NCBI RefSeq assembly: GCF_000419685.1
Contig: NZ_ATTM01000003.1
Coordinates: forward strand, 372,846 to 436,845
Direction: 5' to 3'
DNA from: Flavobacterium antarcticum DSM 19726
GTDB taxonomy: Bacteria > Bacteroidota > Bacteroidia > Flavobacteriales > Flavobacteriaceae
Length of the DNA stretch: 64,000 bases
Made by a program: the position numbers and the translations under genes. The stretch's first letter is position 1; each line of letters opens with the position of its first letter. The notes beneath the pieces were generated by a model. That model worked only from the letters and a program-made list of their open reading frames with translations. It made no database searches and had not been told where the DNA came from. Of this stretch, positions 18,315 to 27,339 are shown in pieces.

Positions 18315-20438
18315 TTACAAAACCATCGTCAACTGAATCCGTTTCCTATCTTCATCCACTTCCACCACTTTCACTTGAACATGCTGATGCAATTTCACCA
18401 CTTCATTCACATCACTCACAAATCCTTCCTTCAGTTGTGAAATATGAACGAGTCCACTTTCCTTCACGCCAACATCTACAAAACAACCGAAAGCTGTAAT
18501 ATTATTGACAATTCCTGGTAAAATCATTCCACTTCGCAAGTCTTTAATGGATTTAACGTTCGGGTCAAATTCAAACACTTTCGCCGATTTTCTCGGGTCC
18601 AAACCTGGTTTTTCAAGCTCTTTTACGATGTCTTTCAACGTCAAAATTCCAATTTCTGAAGTACTATAATTCTCTAGTTTTATTTGCGAAATCTTCTCTT
18701 TGTTTCCAATCAATTCTTTAACCGAAATCTTCAAATCCTTTGCCATTTGCTCCACAATTTTGTAGGTTTCAGGATGAACAGCTGAATTATCTAACGGATT
18801 TTTTCCATCTTTAATTCGGATAAAAGCTGCTGCTTGTTGATACGCTTTCTCACCTAAACGAGGCACTTTCTTCAACTTTTTTCTGTCTTCAAACGGACCA
18901 TTTTCAGAACGATAAGCGACGATATTTTCCGCCATCTTCTCTCCTATTCCACTCACGTAACTCAACAACGATTTACTCGCCGTGTTGATATTTATTCCAA
19001 CAGAATTCACGCAACGAACTACAACGGTATCCAACTCTTCTTTCAATTTTGTTTGGTCCACATCGTGTTGGTATTGGCCTACGCCAATGGATTTCGCGTC
19101 GATTTTAACCAATTCTGCCAACGGATCAGACAATCTTCTGCCGATAGAAACCGAACCTCGAACCGTCACATCATAATTCGGAAATTCGTCTCTCGCAATT
19201 TTACTTGCTGAATAAACTGAAGCTCCCGCTTCCGAAACCACAAATACTTGTACGGGTTTATCAAAGGCAATTTTTTTAATAAAAAATTCTGTTTCCCTAC
19301 TTGCCGTTCCGTTTCCAATAGAAATTGCTTCAATATTATAAGCATTCACCATCGACCGAATTTTCTTCATCGCCATCGCCGTTTCATTCTGTGGCGCATG
19401 CGGATAAATGGTTTCATTATACAATAAATCACCTTTTTCATCTAGACAAACAATTTTGCAACCGCTTCTAAATCCTGGGTCAATGGCTAAAATTCGCTTT
19501 TCGCCCAAAGGTGGCGCCAATAACAACTGCCCTAAATTCTGTGCAAAAACATCGATTGCTTTCGCGTCTGCTTTTGCTTTTGCTTCTTGCAAGGTTTCGT
19601 TTGAAATTGCGGGTTCTAATAATCGTTTGTAACTGTCTTTTATTGCAAATTGAACTTGTTTCGCGCTCTCAGTTTTACCTTTCAAAACATTTTGTTCAAT
19701 AAAATCAATTGCTTCATCATTGTCGATTTCAATTTTCAACTTGATAAAACCTTCATTTTCCGCACGAAGCATTGCTAATAATCGGTGTGAAGGCGCTTTT
19801 GAAAGGGATTCGCTCCAATCAAAATATTGTTTGAATTTTTGAGCATCATCTTCTTCCGCTTTCTTCTTAACCACTTTCGTAGTTACAGCTGCTTTTCGTT
19901 GGAATAAACGACGCAAATTCTTCCTAATGTATATATTTTCATTGATCCATTCGGCAATAATATCACGAGCTCCTTGTAAAGCTTCATCTTCATTTCCAAC
20001 TTTATCATTCAAATATTTCGAAGCTATAAAATCAACATCATCCGCGTTTTGACTCATAATGATTTTAGCCAAAGGTTCTAGACCATTTTCTCTTGCAACA
20101 TCTGCTTTTGTTTTTTTCTTCTTTTTGAAAGGGAAATACAAATCCTCAATTTCTTGTAAATCAAAACTGTTTTCTATTTTGGCTTTTAATTCTGGCGAAA
20201 GTTGGCCTTGCTCCAAAATGGTTTTCAAAACCGAATCTTTTCTCTTAATAATTTCATCATATTGCTTTGAAAGTTTGGCAATATCTTCGATTTGTACTTC
20301 ATCTAAATTTCCCGTCGTATCTTTCCGGTAACGCGAAATAAAAGGAATGGTACAATCTTCTGAAAGTAATTTCAAAGTGGCTTCTATATTTTTATCAGCG
20401 GTATTTACTGCTGATTTTATGAATTGGATTTGGTTCAT
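18315..20438 (-). CDS. tex: Tex family RNA-binding transcription accessory protein
   Basis: This 707-residue cytoplasmic nucleic-acid-binding protein has the Tex order of domains. A helical N-terminal region comes first. A YqgF/RuvX-like nuclease fold follows at about residues 320-450 (ILAIDPGFRSGCK). Tandem helix-hairpin-helix motifs lie at about 480-560 (NINTASKSLLSYVSGIG). A C-terminal S1 domain covers about 630-705 (GIVNNITAFGCFVDVGV). The start at 20438 gives the conserved N-terminus MNQIQFIKSAV. An in-frame start at 20486 would add 16 unconserved residues. Family members influence transcription and RNA handling; the exact role here is not shown. Confidence 0.93.
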   Translation of the reverse strand: MNQIQFIKSAVNTADKNIEATLKLLSEDCTIPFISRYRKDTTGNLDEVQIEDIAKLSKQYDEIIKRKDSVLKTILEQGQLSPELKAKIENSFDLQEIEDLYFPFKKKKKTKADVARENGLEPLAKIIMSQNADDVDFIASKYLNDKVGNEDEALQGARDIIAEWINENIYIRKNLRRLFQRKAAVTTKVVKKKAEEDDAQKFKQYFDWSESLSKAPSHRLLAMLRAENEGFIKLKIEIDNDEAIDFIEQNVLKGKTESAKQVQFAIKDSYKRLLEPAISNETLQEAKAKADAKAIDVFAQNLGQLLLAPPLGEKRILAIDPGFRSGCKIVCLDEKGDLLYNETIYPHAPQNETAMAMKKIRSMVNAYNIEAISIGNGTASRETEFFIKKIAFDKPVQVFVVSEAGASVYSASKIARDEFPNYDVTVRGSVSIGRRLSDPLAELVKIDAKSIGVGQYQHDVDQTKLKEELDTVVVRCVNSVGININTASKSLLSYVSGIGEKMAENIVAYRSENGPFEDRKKLKKVPRLGEKAYQQAAAFIRIKDGKNPLDNSAVHPETYKIVEQMAKDLKISVKELIGNKEKISQIKLENYSTSEIGILTLKDIVKELEKPGLDPRKSAKVFEFDPNVKSIKDLRSGMILPGIVNNITAFGCFVDVGVKESGLVHISQLKEGFVSDVNEVVKLHQHVQVKVVEVDEDRKRIQLTMVL

Positions 20439-20603
20439 GAGAGAAAATTTAACGCAAAGATGCAACGGTTTTCGCGAAGTTCGCAATTTAAATATTTAAA
20501 ATATTAGAGTCATAGTTTCGGCAAATTTTTCATAAATAAATCGCCAATTATAATTTTTAAGAATAAATTTACCACCATGAATTACTTTTAATTTACATCA
20601 TAA

Positions 20604-20873
20604 ATGACCACATTCTTCATCCTTTTAGCAATCAACGTCTTTGCTTTTTTATTAATGGGTTATGATAAAAAACTTGCGCAAACCAATCAAAGACGCATTT
20701 CTGAAAAAGCACTTTTGACTTCCGCAATACTAGGTGGAAGCGTAGGTTCAGGAATTGGAATGCTTTATTTTCGACATAAAACTTCCAAAAATAGTTACTT
20801 GGTGAAGTTTTGGAGTATTGTAATTATTCAAATAATTGTACTTTATTTTGGACTTGGTTATGTGAATTTATAG
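20604..20873 (+). CDS. DUF1294 family small membrane protein
   Basis: This 89-residue protein has two or three hydrophobic helices (about residues 3-19, 36-53 and 66-86). Between the first and second it carries the DUF1294 signature: MGYDKKLAQTNQRRISEKAL, then GGSVGSGIGMLYFRHKT. The function of the family is unknown. It stands alone, divergent from tex upstream and convergent with the uncharacterised gene downstream. Confidence 0.85.
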   Translation: MTTFFILLAINVFAFLLMGYDKKLAQTNQRRISEKALLTSAILGGSVGSGIGMLYFRHKTSKNSYLVKFWSIVIIQIIVLYFGLGYVNL

Positions 20874-20971
20874 AATAAAATGTCAATAATTATGTTCCTA
20901 AAAAAATGATAATTCAGTCAACTAACTTAATTAATGTAAATTCATTCGCTAGAAATATGAAATACGTCATT

Positions 20972-22018
20972 TTAATCCTCCGTTTTATAATTACGAATCA
21001 TAAAATTCAATGCAGATTGTACGATTTCTCCCATTGAACTTGCATTTTTAAAACTTACATCGTGCGTCATTTCATAAATTTCTCCTTGTAATTGCTGAAT
21101 GTGTTCCACCGGTGCTAATCGCGTGGATTTCATCGCTTCGACAAGTCGTCTTAAACGAGCTTTGGTGTCCACCAAACGTTTTACAATCACAGAACGCTCT
21201 TCAATTTGGTACTGAATAACTGATTTTGGATTCAATTTTTTCTGTACTAAATCTGAAAATTTGAAGTTTTCCTTGAATAAATGCGGTTTATAAAGCTTGA
21301 AACTGCCTTCATAACTTTGTTGATCAAAATCAATCGCTCGAATTTTAAAAATACGTTGATCAAAATCATAAATTGGAATGACCACAAAATTGTAAGAACG
21401 CATATCTCCCAATAATCCAATCATACAACGCTCATTGAATTTTACAAACTCCTTTGCAATCTGGGTAGTTTCATTTTCGTTGCATTCTTTCAAGTTTTCT
21501 TCTAAAAATACATCACCCGGAATTCCAACAATGTGTTCTTCTATTAAAGTATCTTCAAAAACTAAAAAATTAATAGTATTTGGTGAAATAATGTGCTCCA
21601 ATTCCAAACCAAAAATGCGCGAAGCATCTGCCTTTTTCACATAGAAATGTGTGTAATTATCGTTCAGAATATTTCGAACTTTAATTCGGAATGGTTTTGA
21701 ATTTCCAAAGGTGCAGAAATCAATATTATCTACGTTCAAATGCTCTAAATTCGTGTCGTCTCCGTCCGAATGTAATAGAGTATATATCTTTTTTAAACTA
21801 TTGTCAAGTTCATCTCTTTCAAATTCATTGTAGTACAACCGAACCCACAAAGTGTCTTTTCCTTCTTTATCAAAAACGTTTACACTTCCTTGGAACCGAA
21901 GTAAATCATCATAAAAAACCCTAGTCTTTGTCAGTCTTTTATATTTTTGAAGGTAACTTCGTAACGTATCGTTTATCGGATAATACTGCTTTTTTAGTTG
22001 TGCTTTCTGTTGTGCCAT
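20972..22018 (-). CDS. Conserved protein of unknown function with a kinase-loop-like segment
   Basis: This is a 348-residue soluble protein without signal peptide or membrane helix. I do not recognise its family. In the middle (about residues 200-235), CMIGLLGDMRSYNFVV is followed by KIRAIDFDQQSYEG. The spacing D-x4-N, then D-F-D, resembles the catalytic loop and metal-binding DFG/DFD of protein-kinase-like or aminoglycoside-phosphotransferase-like folds. No clear glycine-rich loop is visible at the N-terminus. The C-terminal third is helical and rich in Arg, Lys and Glu. It lies upstream of tex and downstream of rpiB on the same strand, with gaps above 100 bases. Confidence 0.6.
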   Translation of the reverse strand: MAQQKAQLKKQYYPINDTLRSYLQKYKRLTKTRVFYDDLLRFQGSVNVFDKEGKDTLWVRLYYNEFERDELDNSLKKIYTLLHSDGDDTNLEHLNVDNIDFCTFGNSKPFRIKVRNILNDNYTHFYVKKADASRIFGLELEHIISPNTINFLVFEDTLIEEHIVGIPGDVFLEENLKECNENETTQIAKEFVKFNERCMIGLLGDMRSYNFVVIPIYDFDQRIFKIRAIDFDQQSYEGSFKLYKPHLFKENFKFSDLVQKKLNPKSVIQYQIEERSVIVKRLVDTKARLRRLVEAMKSTRLAPVEHIQQLQGEIYEMTHDVSFKNASSMGEIVQSALNFMIRNYKTED

Positions 22019-22143
22019 TATTGTTTTTTGCTAATCAAGTAAGTTAGCATTTTAAATTTAAAAAAAGAAAAATCCTGCAGCAATAACCGAATTTAAAAAA
22101 TGATTCAGCATCACTACAGGACTATATTGAAAGATAAATTTAC

Positions 22144-22575
22144 TTATTTACAAGCAATTTTATCTACTCTTGTTTGATGTCTTCCCCCTTCAAATTCTGT
22201 ATTTAAGAAAGCTTCAACCATTTCAACAGCTTGATTTATTGACGTATATCTTGCTGGAATACTGATGATATTTGCATCGTTATGTTGACGTGCTAAAACT
22301 GCAATTTCTTTCATCCAACACAAAGCACCACGTACTTTTGCATGTTTGTTAACCGACATATTAATACCATTTCCGCTTCCGCAAATTACGATTCCAAAAT
22401 CTACAGCTCCATTTTCAACATCGTTAGCAACTAAATGTCCAAAATCTGGGTAATCAACGCTTTCTAGAGTATCAGTTCCGTAATTTGAAACTTGAATTCC
22501 TTTTGCTTCAAGCATTGAAACAATTGCTTTTTTGTAATCTGGACCTGCATGGTCATTTCCGATTGCGATTTTCAT
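22144..22575 (-). CDS. rpiB: Ribose-5-phosphate isomerase B
   Basis: This 143-residue enzyme interconverts ribose-5-phosphate and ribulose-5-phosphate in the pentose phosphate pathway. The N-terminal MKIAIGNDHAGPDYK, the active-site Cys in GIVICGSGNGINMSVNKH, and the C-terminal EGGRHQTRVDKI are RpiB hallmarks. The start at 22575 matches the family N-terminus. An in-frame ATG at 22605 would add ten residues and would overlap the putative promoter. It borders the candidate replication origin. Confidence 0.95.
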   Translation of the reverse strand: MKIAIGNDHAGPDYKKAIVSMLEAKGIQVSNYGTDTLESVDYPDFGHLVANDVENGAVDFGIVICGSGNGINMSVNKHAKVRGALCWMKEIAVLARQHNDANIISIPARYTSINQAVEMVEAFLNTEFEGGRHQTRVDKIACK

Positions 22576-22602
22576 CTTTGTATGTATATAAGTTGTGTGG
22601 GA

Positions 22603-22610
22603 CAAATTTA
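22603..22610 (-). promoter_or_regulatory. Putative -7 promoter element of rpiB
   Basis: Minus-strand TAAATTTG matches TAnnTTTG and lies 27 bases before the ATG at 22575. TTG trinucleotides are present 16 and 21 bases further upstream, near the expected 19-base spacing. Confidence 0.45.
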
Positions 22611-23200
22611 CTTTAATGTTATACTACAAACCAAAAAAAGTACATTCTAATTTTGCATTTGACAATCAGTATTTTACGTTATTAACAATTTATAATGAGT
22701 TGACATTCAACGCGTATTTGTAATAAAATTGTTAATAATTTGTAATGTTAATAACATTTCTTAATCTGTTGGAAATCAGTTTACCTTAATTTAACAACTT
22801 CTGTTGATAACTTGAGATAGAATTTTAGAACTATTATTTGTTTCTCCAGATAAAAAAGCTAATCCAAAATTGGGATTTATAAACCTAAAAAAGTTTGCCT
22901 TATTTGTAGAAAAGTTATCAGCATACATTCGGATTTTGTTAACAGAAATTAACAGGTAAACTTATCTACAATTTCAATCTATTTCTAGTTATCAACGATT
23001 GTTAACAACATTTTAAAAGGCATTGGAACGGAACGCTTTACAATATATAAGCTTGTTAGTAAGTCGGTATAAGTAACTGCAACTTGATTTAGCATACGTT
23101 TTTCAGAAAGTTATAGTAACTATTAACACGCTATAATAACCATTAAAAATTAAATTTAAATTTCCTTTTCTTTTTTATTATATAAATAAATGTTGACAAC
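22606..23200. other. Candidate chromosomal replication origin (oriC)
   Basis: This 595-base gene-free, AT-rich stretch between rpiB and a DUF2007 gene contains several near-matches to the DnaA box TTATCCACA. They are TGTTGATAA at 22802-22810 (reverse complement TTATCAACA), TTATCAGCA at 22915-22923, TTATCTACA at 22962-22970 and TTATCAACG at 22989-22997. Several TTGTTAAC/GTTAATAAC elements lie around them. An extremely AT-rich block at about 23140-23190 could serve as an unwinding element. Predominant gene direction switches from minus to plus across this gap, as expected at an origin. parS-like sites lie 16-18 kb to the right. No perfect TTATCCACA is present and dnaA is not adjacent, so this is a prediction. 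Confidence 0.55.
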
Positions 23201-23440
23201 TTAAACAATTTTCAAATCGTTATTGTCTTCTAATTCTTTCAAAATAGATTTTACTACTTCAAAATCGTTGGGATGAATCTTAAGTTTAATTCCGCCCAAA
23301 GCATTTCCGTAAAAAGGAACAATATTCATCATCGTTTCATTTTCAAAATAATATTGAATTTCCTCTTGTTCTAGAATGTGTTTTAAAACCACAATTTCAT
23401 GTGGATAGTTAAAAATGGCAATTGTTTTAAATTCTTCCAT
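23201..23440 (-). CDS. DUF2007 family protein (putative signal-transducing protein domain)
   Basis: This is a 79-residue small soluble protein with the DUF2007 pattern. It opens with a strand-helix TIAIFNYPHEIVVLKHILEQ. Then come YYFENE, and GIKLKIHPNDFEVVKSILKEL at the C-terminus. The family is widespread and has no firm function. It stands alone between the candidate origin and the divergent rnr gene. Confidence 0.8.
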   Translation of the reverse strand: MEEFKTIAIFNYPHEIVVLKHILEQEEIQYYFENETMMNIVPFYGNALGGIKLKIHPNDFEVVKSILKELEDNNDLKIV

Positions 23441-23545
23441 AGTGTGTGAACAAAGTCTGCAAACGTTATATTTTCAATAAATCTGACTTTCGTGTTAGAA
23501 AGTTAAGTATCTTCTTTGTAATTTTCGACATTATATAAAAAGATT

Positions 23546-25729
23546 ATGAGTAAGATACCTAAAAAATTAGGAAATAAAGAGAAAGACTTCTCTGGAAAAA
23601 TAGTAAAAATATTAGCACAACACGCAAATAAAGCCTTTAATTATAAGCAGATAGCTACACTTCTTGACGTAGACGATACAAAAAGTAGAAATGAGATTAT
23701 AAAAGATTTAAAGATTTTAGCTTCTAAAAAGGAAATTGTAGAAACAGAACCTGGAAGGTATCTTGTCAAAGCAATTAGTCAAGATTATTACGAAGGAAAA
23801 ATTGATATGACCGGTCGTAGAACGGCTTATTTCGTTTGTGACGAATTGGAAGAAGATGTATTTATTCCAACCAATAATTTAAACAGAGCTTTAGACAAAG
23901 ACTTAGTAAAAGTCTACGTTTACAACAGAAGAAAAGGAAAACGTCCTGAAGGTGAAGTAATTGAAGTTGTTGAAAGAAATAAAACAGAATTTGTAGGAGT
24001 AATCGATATTCAAAAGAACTTTGCTTTTGTTTCCACTGCAAATCCTAAAATGTATACTGATATTTTTATCCCAAAAGATAAATTAGGAGAAGCTGAACAA
24101 GGCGATGTTGTTTTAGTTCACATTGAAGATTGGCCTAAAAAAGCCGACAGTCCGTTTGGTTCTGTGTTAAAAGTTTTAGGGAAACCAGGAGAACACAATA
24201 CGGAAATTCACGCCATTTTAGCTGAATACGGATTACCAGCTGAATTCCCAATTGAAGTGGAAGTTTTTGCACAGAAATTAGATACTTCTATTTCTGAAGA
24301 AGAGATTGCAAAACGCCGCGACATGCGAGATACGTTGACTTATACGATTGACCCGAAAGACGCAAAAGATTTTGATGATGCACTTTCGTTCAAAAAATTA
24401 GAGAATGGAAATTACGAAATCGGGATTCACATTGCTGATGTTTCCCATTATGTGCAAGAAGGAACTATTTTAGATGATGAAGCGTATCAAAGAGCGACTT
24501 CAGTTTATTTGGTTGATAGAGTAGTGCCAATGTTACCTGAAGTACTTTCTAATTTCGCTTGTTCTTTGCGACCAAATGAGGAGAAATATACGTTTTCTGC
24601 TGTTTTTGAAATTGATGAAAAAGCACAAGTCGTTAATGAATGGTTTGGTAGAACGGTAACACATTCTGACCAAAGATTTTCGTACGAAGAAGCACAACAA
24701 ATCATCGAAACAAAGGGAAATATTATTCCTGCTGAAATTTCAATTACTGATGAAGAATATATCGTTGGCCCAGAATTAGTTGAAGCAACGTTGAAATTAG
24801 ACGAGCTTGCTAAAATTTTGCGTAGAAAAAGAATGGCAGATGGAGCAATTTCTTTTGACAAAGTAGAAGTAAAATTCAACTTGAATGAAGAAGGTGAACC
24901 TACCGGCGTTTATTTCAAAGTGTCGAAAGATGCGAATCATTTGATTGAAGAATTCATGCTTTTGGCAAACAGAAAAGTGGCAGAATTCATTGGAAAACAG
25001 AAGAAAACGTTCATTTATAGAATTCACGACGAGCCAAATGTTGACAAGTTAATTGCGATGCAAACTGTGATTGCTAAATTTGGTTACAAGATAGATTTAC
25101 GTGAAAAAGGAAATATTTCGCAATCGCTAAATCAATTGATGGCGGATGTTAATGGTAAAAAAGAGCAGAATTTAATTGACACATTGGCAATTAGAACGAT
25201 GAGTAAAGCCAAATATTCAACAAATAATATTGGACATTATGGATTAGCTTTTGATTATTATTCGCATTTTACATCGCCAATTCGTCGTTATCCTGACGTG
25301 ATGGTGCATCGATTGTTGCAGTTTTATTTAGACGGCGGAAAGTCAGTTGATGAAGCACTTTACGAAACTAAATCACAACATTGTTCTACGATGGAAGGTT
25401 TAGCTACAAGTGCAGAACGCGACAGTATCAAGTACATGCAGGTGAAATACATGCAAGACCACAAAGACGAAGAGTTCTTGGGTGTTATTTCTGGAGTGAC
25501 AGAATGGGGAATTTTTGTTGAAATTATAGCAAACAAATGCGAAGGAATGTGTCGCATCCGTGAAATAAAAGACGACTATTACACGTTTGATGAAAAGCAA
25601 TATGCTTTAGTGGGCCAAATGACAAAAAATTTATTGCAGTTGGGTGACGAAGTTATTGTGAAAGTGAAGAATGCAGATTTGGTTAAAAAACAACTGGATT
25701 TTACCTTGATTAGAAAAAATGAAAAATAA
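23546..25729 (+). CDS. rnr: Ribonuclease R
   Basis: This 727-residue 3'-to-5' exoribonuclease has, in order, an N-terminal winged-helix region (about 14-75), cold-shock-type OB domains (about 80-230), the RNB catalytic domain (about 255-580) and a C-terminal S1 domain (about 640-722). The metal-binding DPKDAKDFDDAL is visible at about 268-279, and the segment HYGLAFDYYSHFTSPIRRYP is typical of RNase II/R. The enzyme degrades structured RNA. Its 3' end overlaps the start of the next gene by 11 bases, if the upstream start of that gene is used. Confidence 0.96.
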   Translation: MSKIPKKLGNKEKDFSGKIVKILAQHANKAFNYKQIATLLDVDDTKSRNEIIKDLKILASKKEIVETEPGRYLVKAISQDYYEGKIDMTGRRTAYFVCDELEEDVFIPTNNLNRALDKDLVKVYVYNRRKGKRPEGEVIEVVERNKTEFVGVIDIQKNFAFVSTANPKMYTDIFIPKDKLGEAEQGDVVLVHIEDWPKKADSPFGSVLKVLGKPGEHNTEIHAILAEYGLPAEFPIEVEVFAQKLDTSISEEEIAKRRDMRDTLTYTIDPKDAKDFDDALSFKKLENGNYEIGIHIADVSHYVQEGTILDDEAYQRATSVYLVDRVVPMLPEVLSNFACSLRPNEEKYTFSAVFEIDEKAQVVNEWFGRTVTHSDQRFSYEEAQQIIETKGNIIPAEISITDEEYIVGPELVEATLKLDELAKILRRKRMADGAISFDKVEVKFNLNEEGEPTGVYFKVSKDANHLIEEFMLLANRKVAEFIGKQKKTFIYRIHDEPNVDKLIAMQTVIAKFGYKIDLREKGNISQSLNQLMADVNGKKEQNLIDTLAIRTMSKAKYSTNNIGHYGLAFDYYSHFTSPIRRYPDVMVHRLLQFYLDGGKSVDEALYETKSQHCSTMEGLATSAERDSIKYMQVKYMQDHKDEEFLGVISGVTEWGIFVEIIANKCEGMCRIREIKDDYYTFDEKQYALVGQMTKNLLQLGDEVIVKVKNADLVKKQLDFTLIRKNEK

Positions 25730-26405
25730 ACAAATGAAGAAGATTGCAAGTATATTAATGGTTTTTGTTACGGCTTTAGGTTTTTCCCAAGTGACTAAAA
25801 ATTTAGGTGAATTTGACAGTGTAAGCGTTTTTGATAAAATTTCTGTTGAATTGATTGATTCAAATGAAAATAGAATTGAAATCACAGGAAGTCGCGCTAA
25901 TGATGTTGAAATCGTTAATAAAAACGGAACATTAAAAATTAGAATGGCTGTCAAAAACATTCTAGATGGTGAAGATGTTTCGGTAAAATTATACTTCAAA
26001 GATATTAATGAAATTAGTGCTAATGAAGGTTCTTATGTGATCTGCGACACCCCAATTAAGCAGACTGCTATAAAAGTAGATACGAAAGAAGGTGCAGAAG
26101 TTCGCTTGAATTTAGATGTCAAGAAAGTGAATCTAAGAGCGGTTACCGGCGGAATTCTAAAAATCAAAGGTAAGGCTACCAACAGCGATGTTTCTCTTGG
26201 AACAGGAGGCGTTTTGCAAGCAGAAGATTTGCAAACTGTGCAAACAAGTATCAAAATTACTACAGGTGGAGAAGCGGATATTCGTGCAAGCGAATTAGTC
26301 GATGCGAAAGTTAGAGCAGGAGGGAACATTACCATTTACGGAAGTCCACAACAAATCAACAAAAGCACCACTTTAGGAGGTTCTATCAATGAAAGCAAGA
26401 GGTAA
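25719..26405 (+). CDS. Secreted GIN-domain (DUF2807) protein
   Basis: This protein of up to 228 residues has a signal peptide (MKKIASILMVFVTALGFSQ). A right-handed repetitive beta region follows, with patterns like VDTKEGAEVRLNLDVKKVNL and VRAGGNITIYGSPQQINKST, as in the head-GIN/DUF2807 family of Bacteroidota envelope proteins. Two starts are possible. ATG at 25719 overlaps rnr by 11 bases, while ATG at 25734 gives a cleaner signal peptide. The function is unknown. It is probably co-transcribed with rnr. Confidence 0.82.
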   Translation: MKNKQMKKIASILMVFVTALGFSQVTKNLGEFDSVSVFDKISVELIDSNENRIEITGSRANDVEIVNKNGTLKIRMAVKNILDGEDVSVKLYFKDINEISANEGSYVICDTPIKQTAIKVDTKEGAEVRLNLDVKKVNLRAVTGGILKIKGKATNSDVSLGTGGVLQAEDLQTVQTSIKITTGGEADIRASELVDAKVRAGGNITIYGSPQQINKSTTLGGSINESKR

Positions 26406-26475
26406 GTTGGTATAAAAGCCGACTCTTTTGTAAAATTCAATTATATTTGTGATTGCTCAATGATAATTTCATTCA

Positions 26476-27162
26476 ATGATTGAAGATATTTTATTAGGAA
26501 TTCCACTTGGTATTTTGCTATGCTTTATGATTGGCCCAGTTTTCTTTGTACTCTTGGAAACAGCTGCTATTAAAGGTTTTAGAGCTGCTTTAGTATTTGA
26601 CGCCGGAGTAGTCACTGCCGATTTGGTTTTCATTGCCATCGCTTATTTCAGTAGTTACCGACTCATAAACAACATCAAAGACGAACCTGCTTTATTCATT
26701 TTCGGCGGACTAATTATGGTCACTTACGGCGTTATCTCCTTTGTCAAACAGAAAAAGGCCATCAAAAAACTCGACTTTAAAGACCAAATTGAACTTATCA
26801 AAAAAAATTATTTCCAACTATTAGTAAAAGGTTTTCTGCTCAATTTTATTAATGTTGGAGTTCTTGGATTTTGGTTGTTAATCTTTATCACTTTTGGTCC
26901 ACAATTAGAACTTAAAACTTCAAGATTAGCGGTATTTTTTGCGTCAGTTATCGCCACTTATTTGATAGTGGACATAATCAAAATCCTTTTAGCAAAACGA
27001 CTAAAAAGCAAAATGACACCGGGAAATATTCTAAAAATTAAACAAGTAACAAGTGTTTTACTAATTATTTTTGGAATAACAATCATGCTTCAAGGTTGGT
27101 TTCCAAGCGACCAAAAATTAGTGAAACAAGCTTTAGAAAAGATAGAACCGAAGCACGATTAA
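26476..27162 (+). CDS. LysE family transporter
   Basis: This 228-residue inner membrane protein has about six helices. The N-terminal segment GIPLGILLCFMIGPVFFVLL, followed by LVFDAGVVTADLVFIAIAYF, is the LysE/RhtB pattern. A short cytoplasmic loop rich in Lys and Asp lies at about residues 90-110. Family members export amino acids or related metabolites; the substrate here cannot be told. It begins 70 bases after the GIN-domain gene on the same strand. Confidence 0.85.
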   Translation: MIEDILLGIPLGILLCFMIGPVFFVLLETAAIKGFRAALVFDAGVVTADLVFIAIAYFSSYRLINNIKDEPALFIFGGLIMVTYGVISFVKQKKAIKKLDFKDQIELIKKNYFQLLVKGFLLNFINVGVLGFWLLIFITFGPQLELKTSRLAVFFASVIATYLIVDIIKILLAKRLKSKMTPGNILKIKQVTSVLLIIFGITIMLQGWFPSDQKLVKQALEKIEPKHD

Positions 27163-27223
27163 TATTTATTTGTCATTTTGATTTTAGTTCAGAATCTCAT
27201 CTCTAGGCATTTATTTAATTATG

Positions 27224-27293
27224 TTCCCGCCATCCTTCCGGCTACCGCTTGAAAAAAGCGATGATCCTCCTTCCTGTCGGGGATAGAAGGAAA
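27224..27293. repeat. Intergenic palindromic element with two short hairpins
   Basis: This 70-base GC-richer stretch lies between the LysE gene and the GldM-like gene. It contains CGCTT (27246-27250) pairing with AAGCG (27256-27260) over a GAAAA loop, and TCCTTC (27268-27273) pairing with GAAGGA (27286-27291). Its composition differs sharply from the AT-rich surroundings. I recall similar elements scattered through Flavobacterium genomes, but only one copy is seen in this window. Confidence 0.45.
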
Positions 27294-27339
27294 TCTTTCG
27301 GCTTCTTTTTATCTTTTGGCTTTTTAAAATTACGTTTTT

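Noticed and set aside
24505..24879. Minus-strand open frame within rnr
   Set aside because: It lies opposite the catalytic RNB region and has no recognisable domain.
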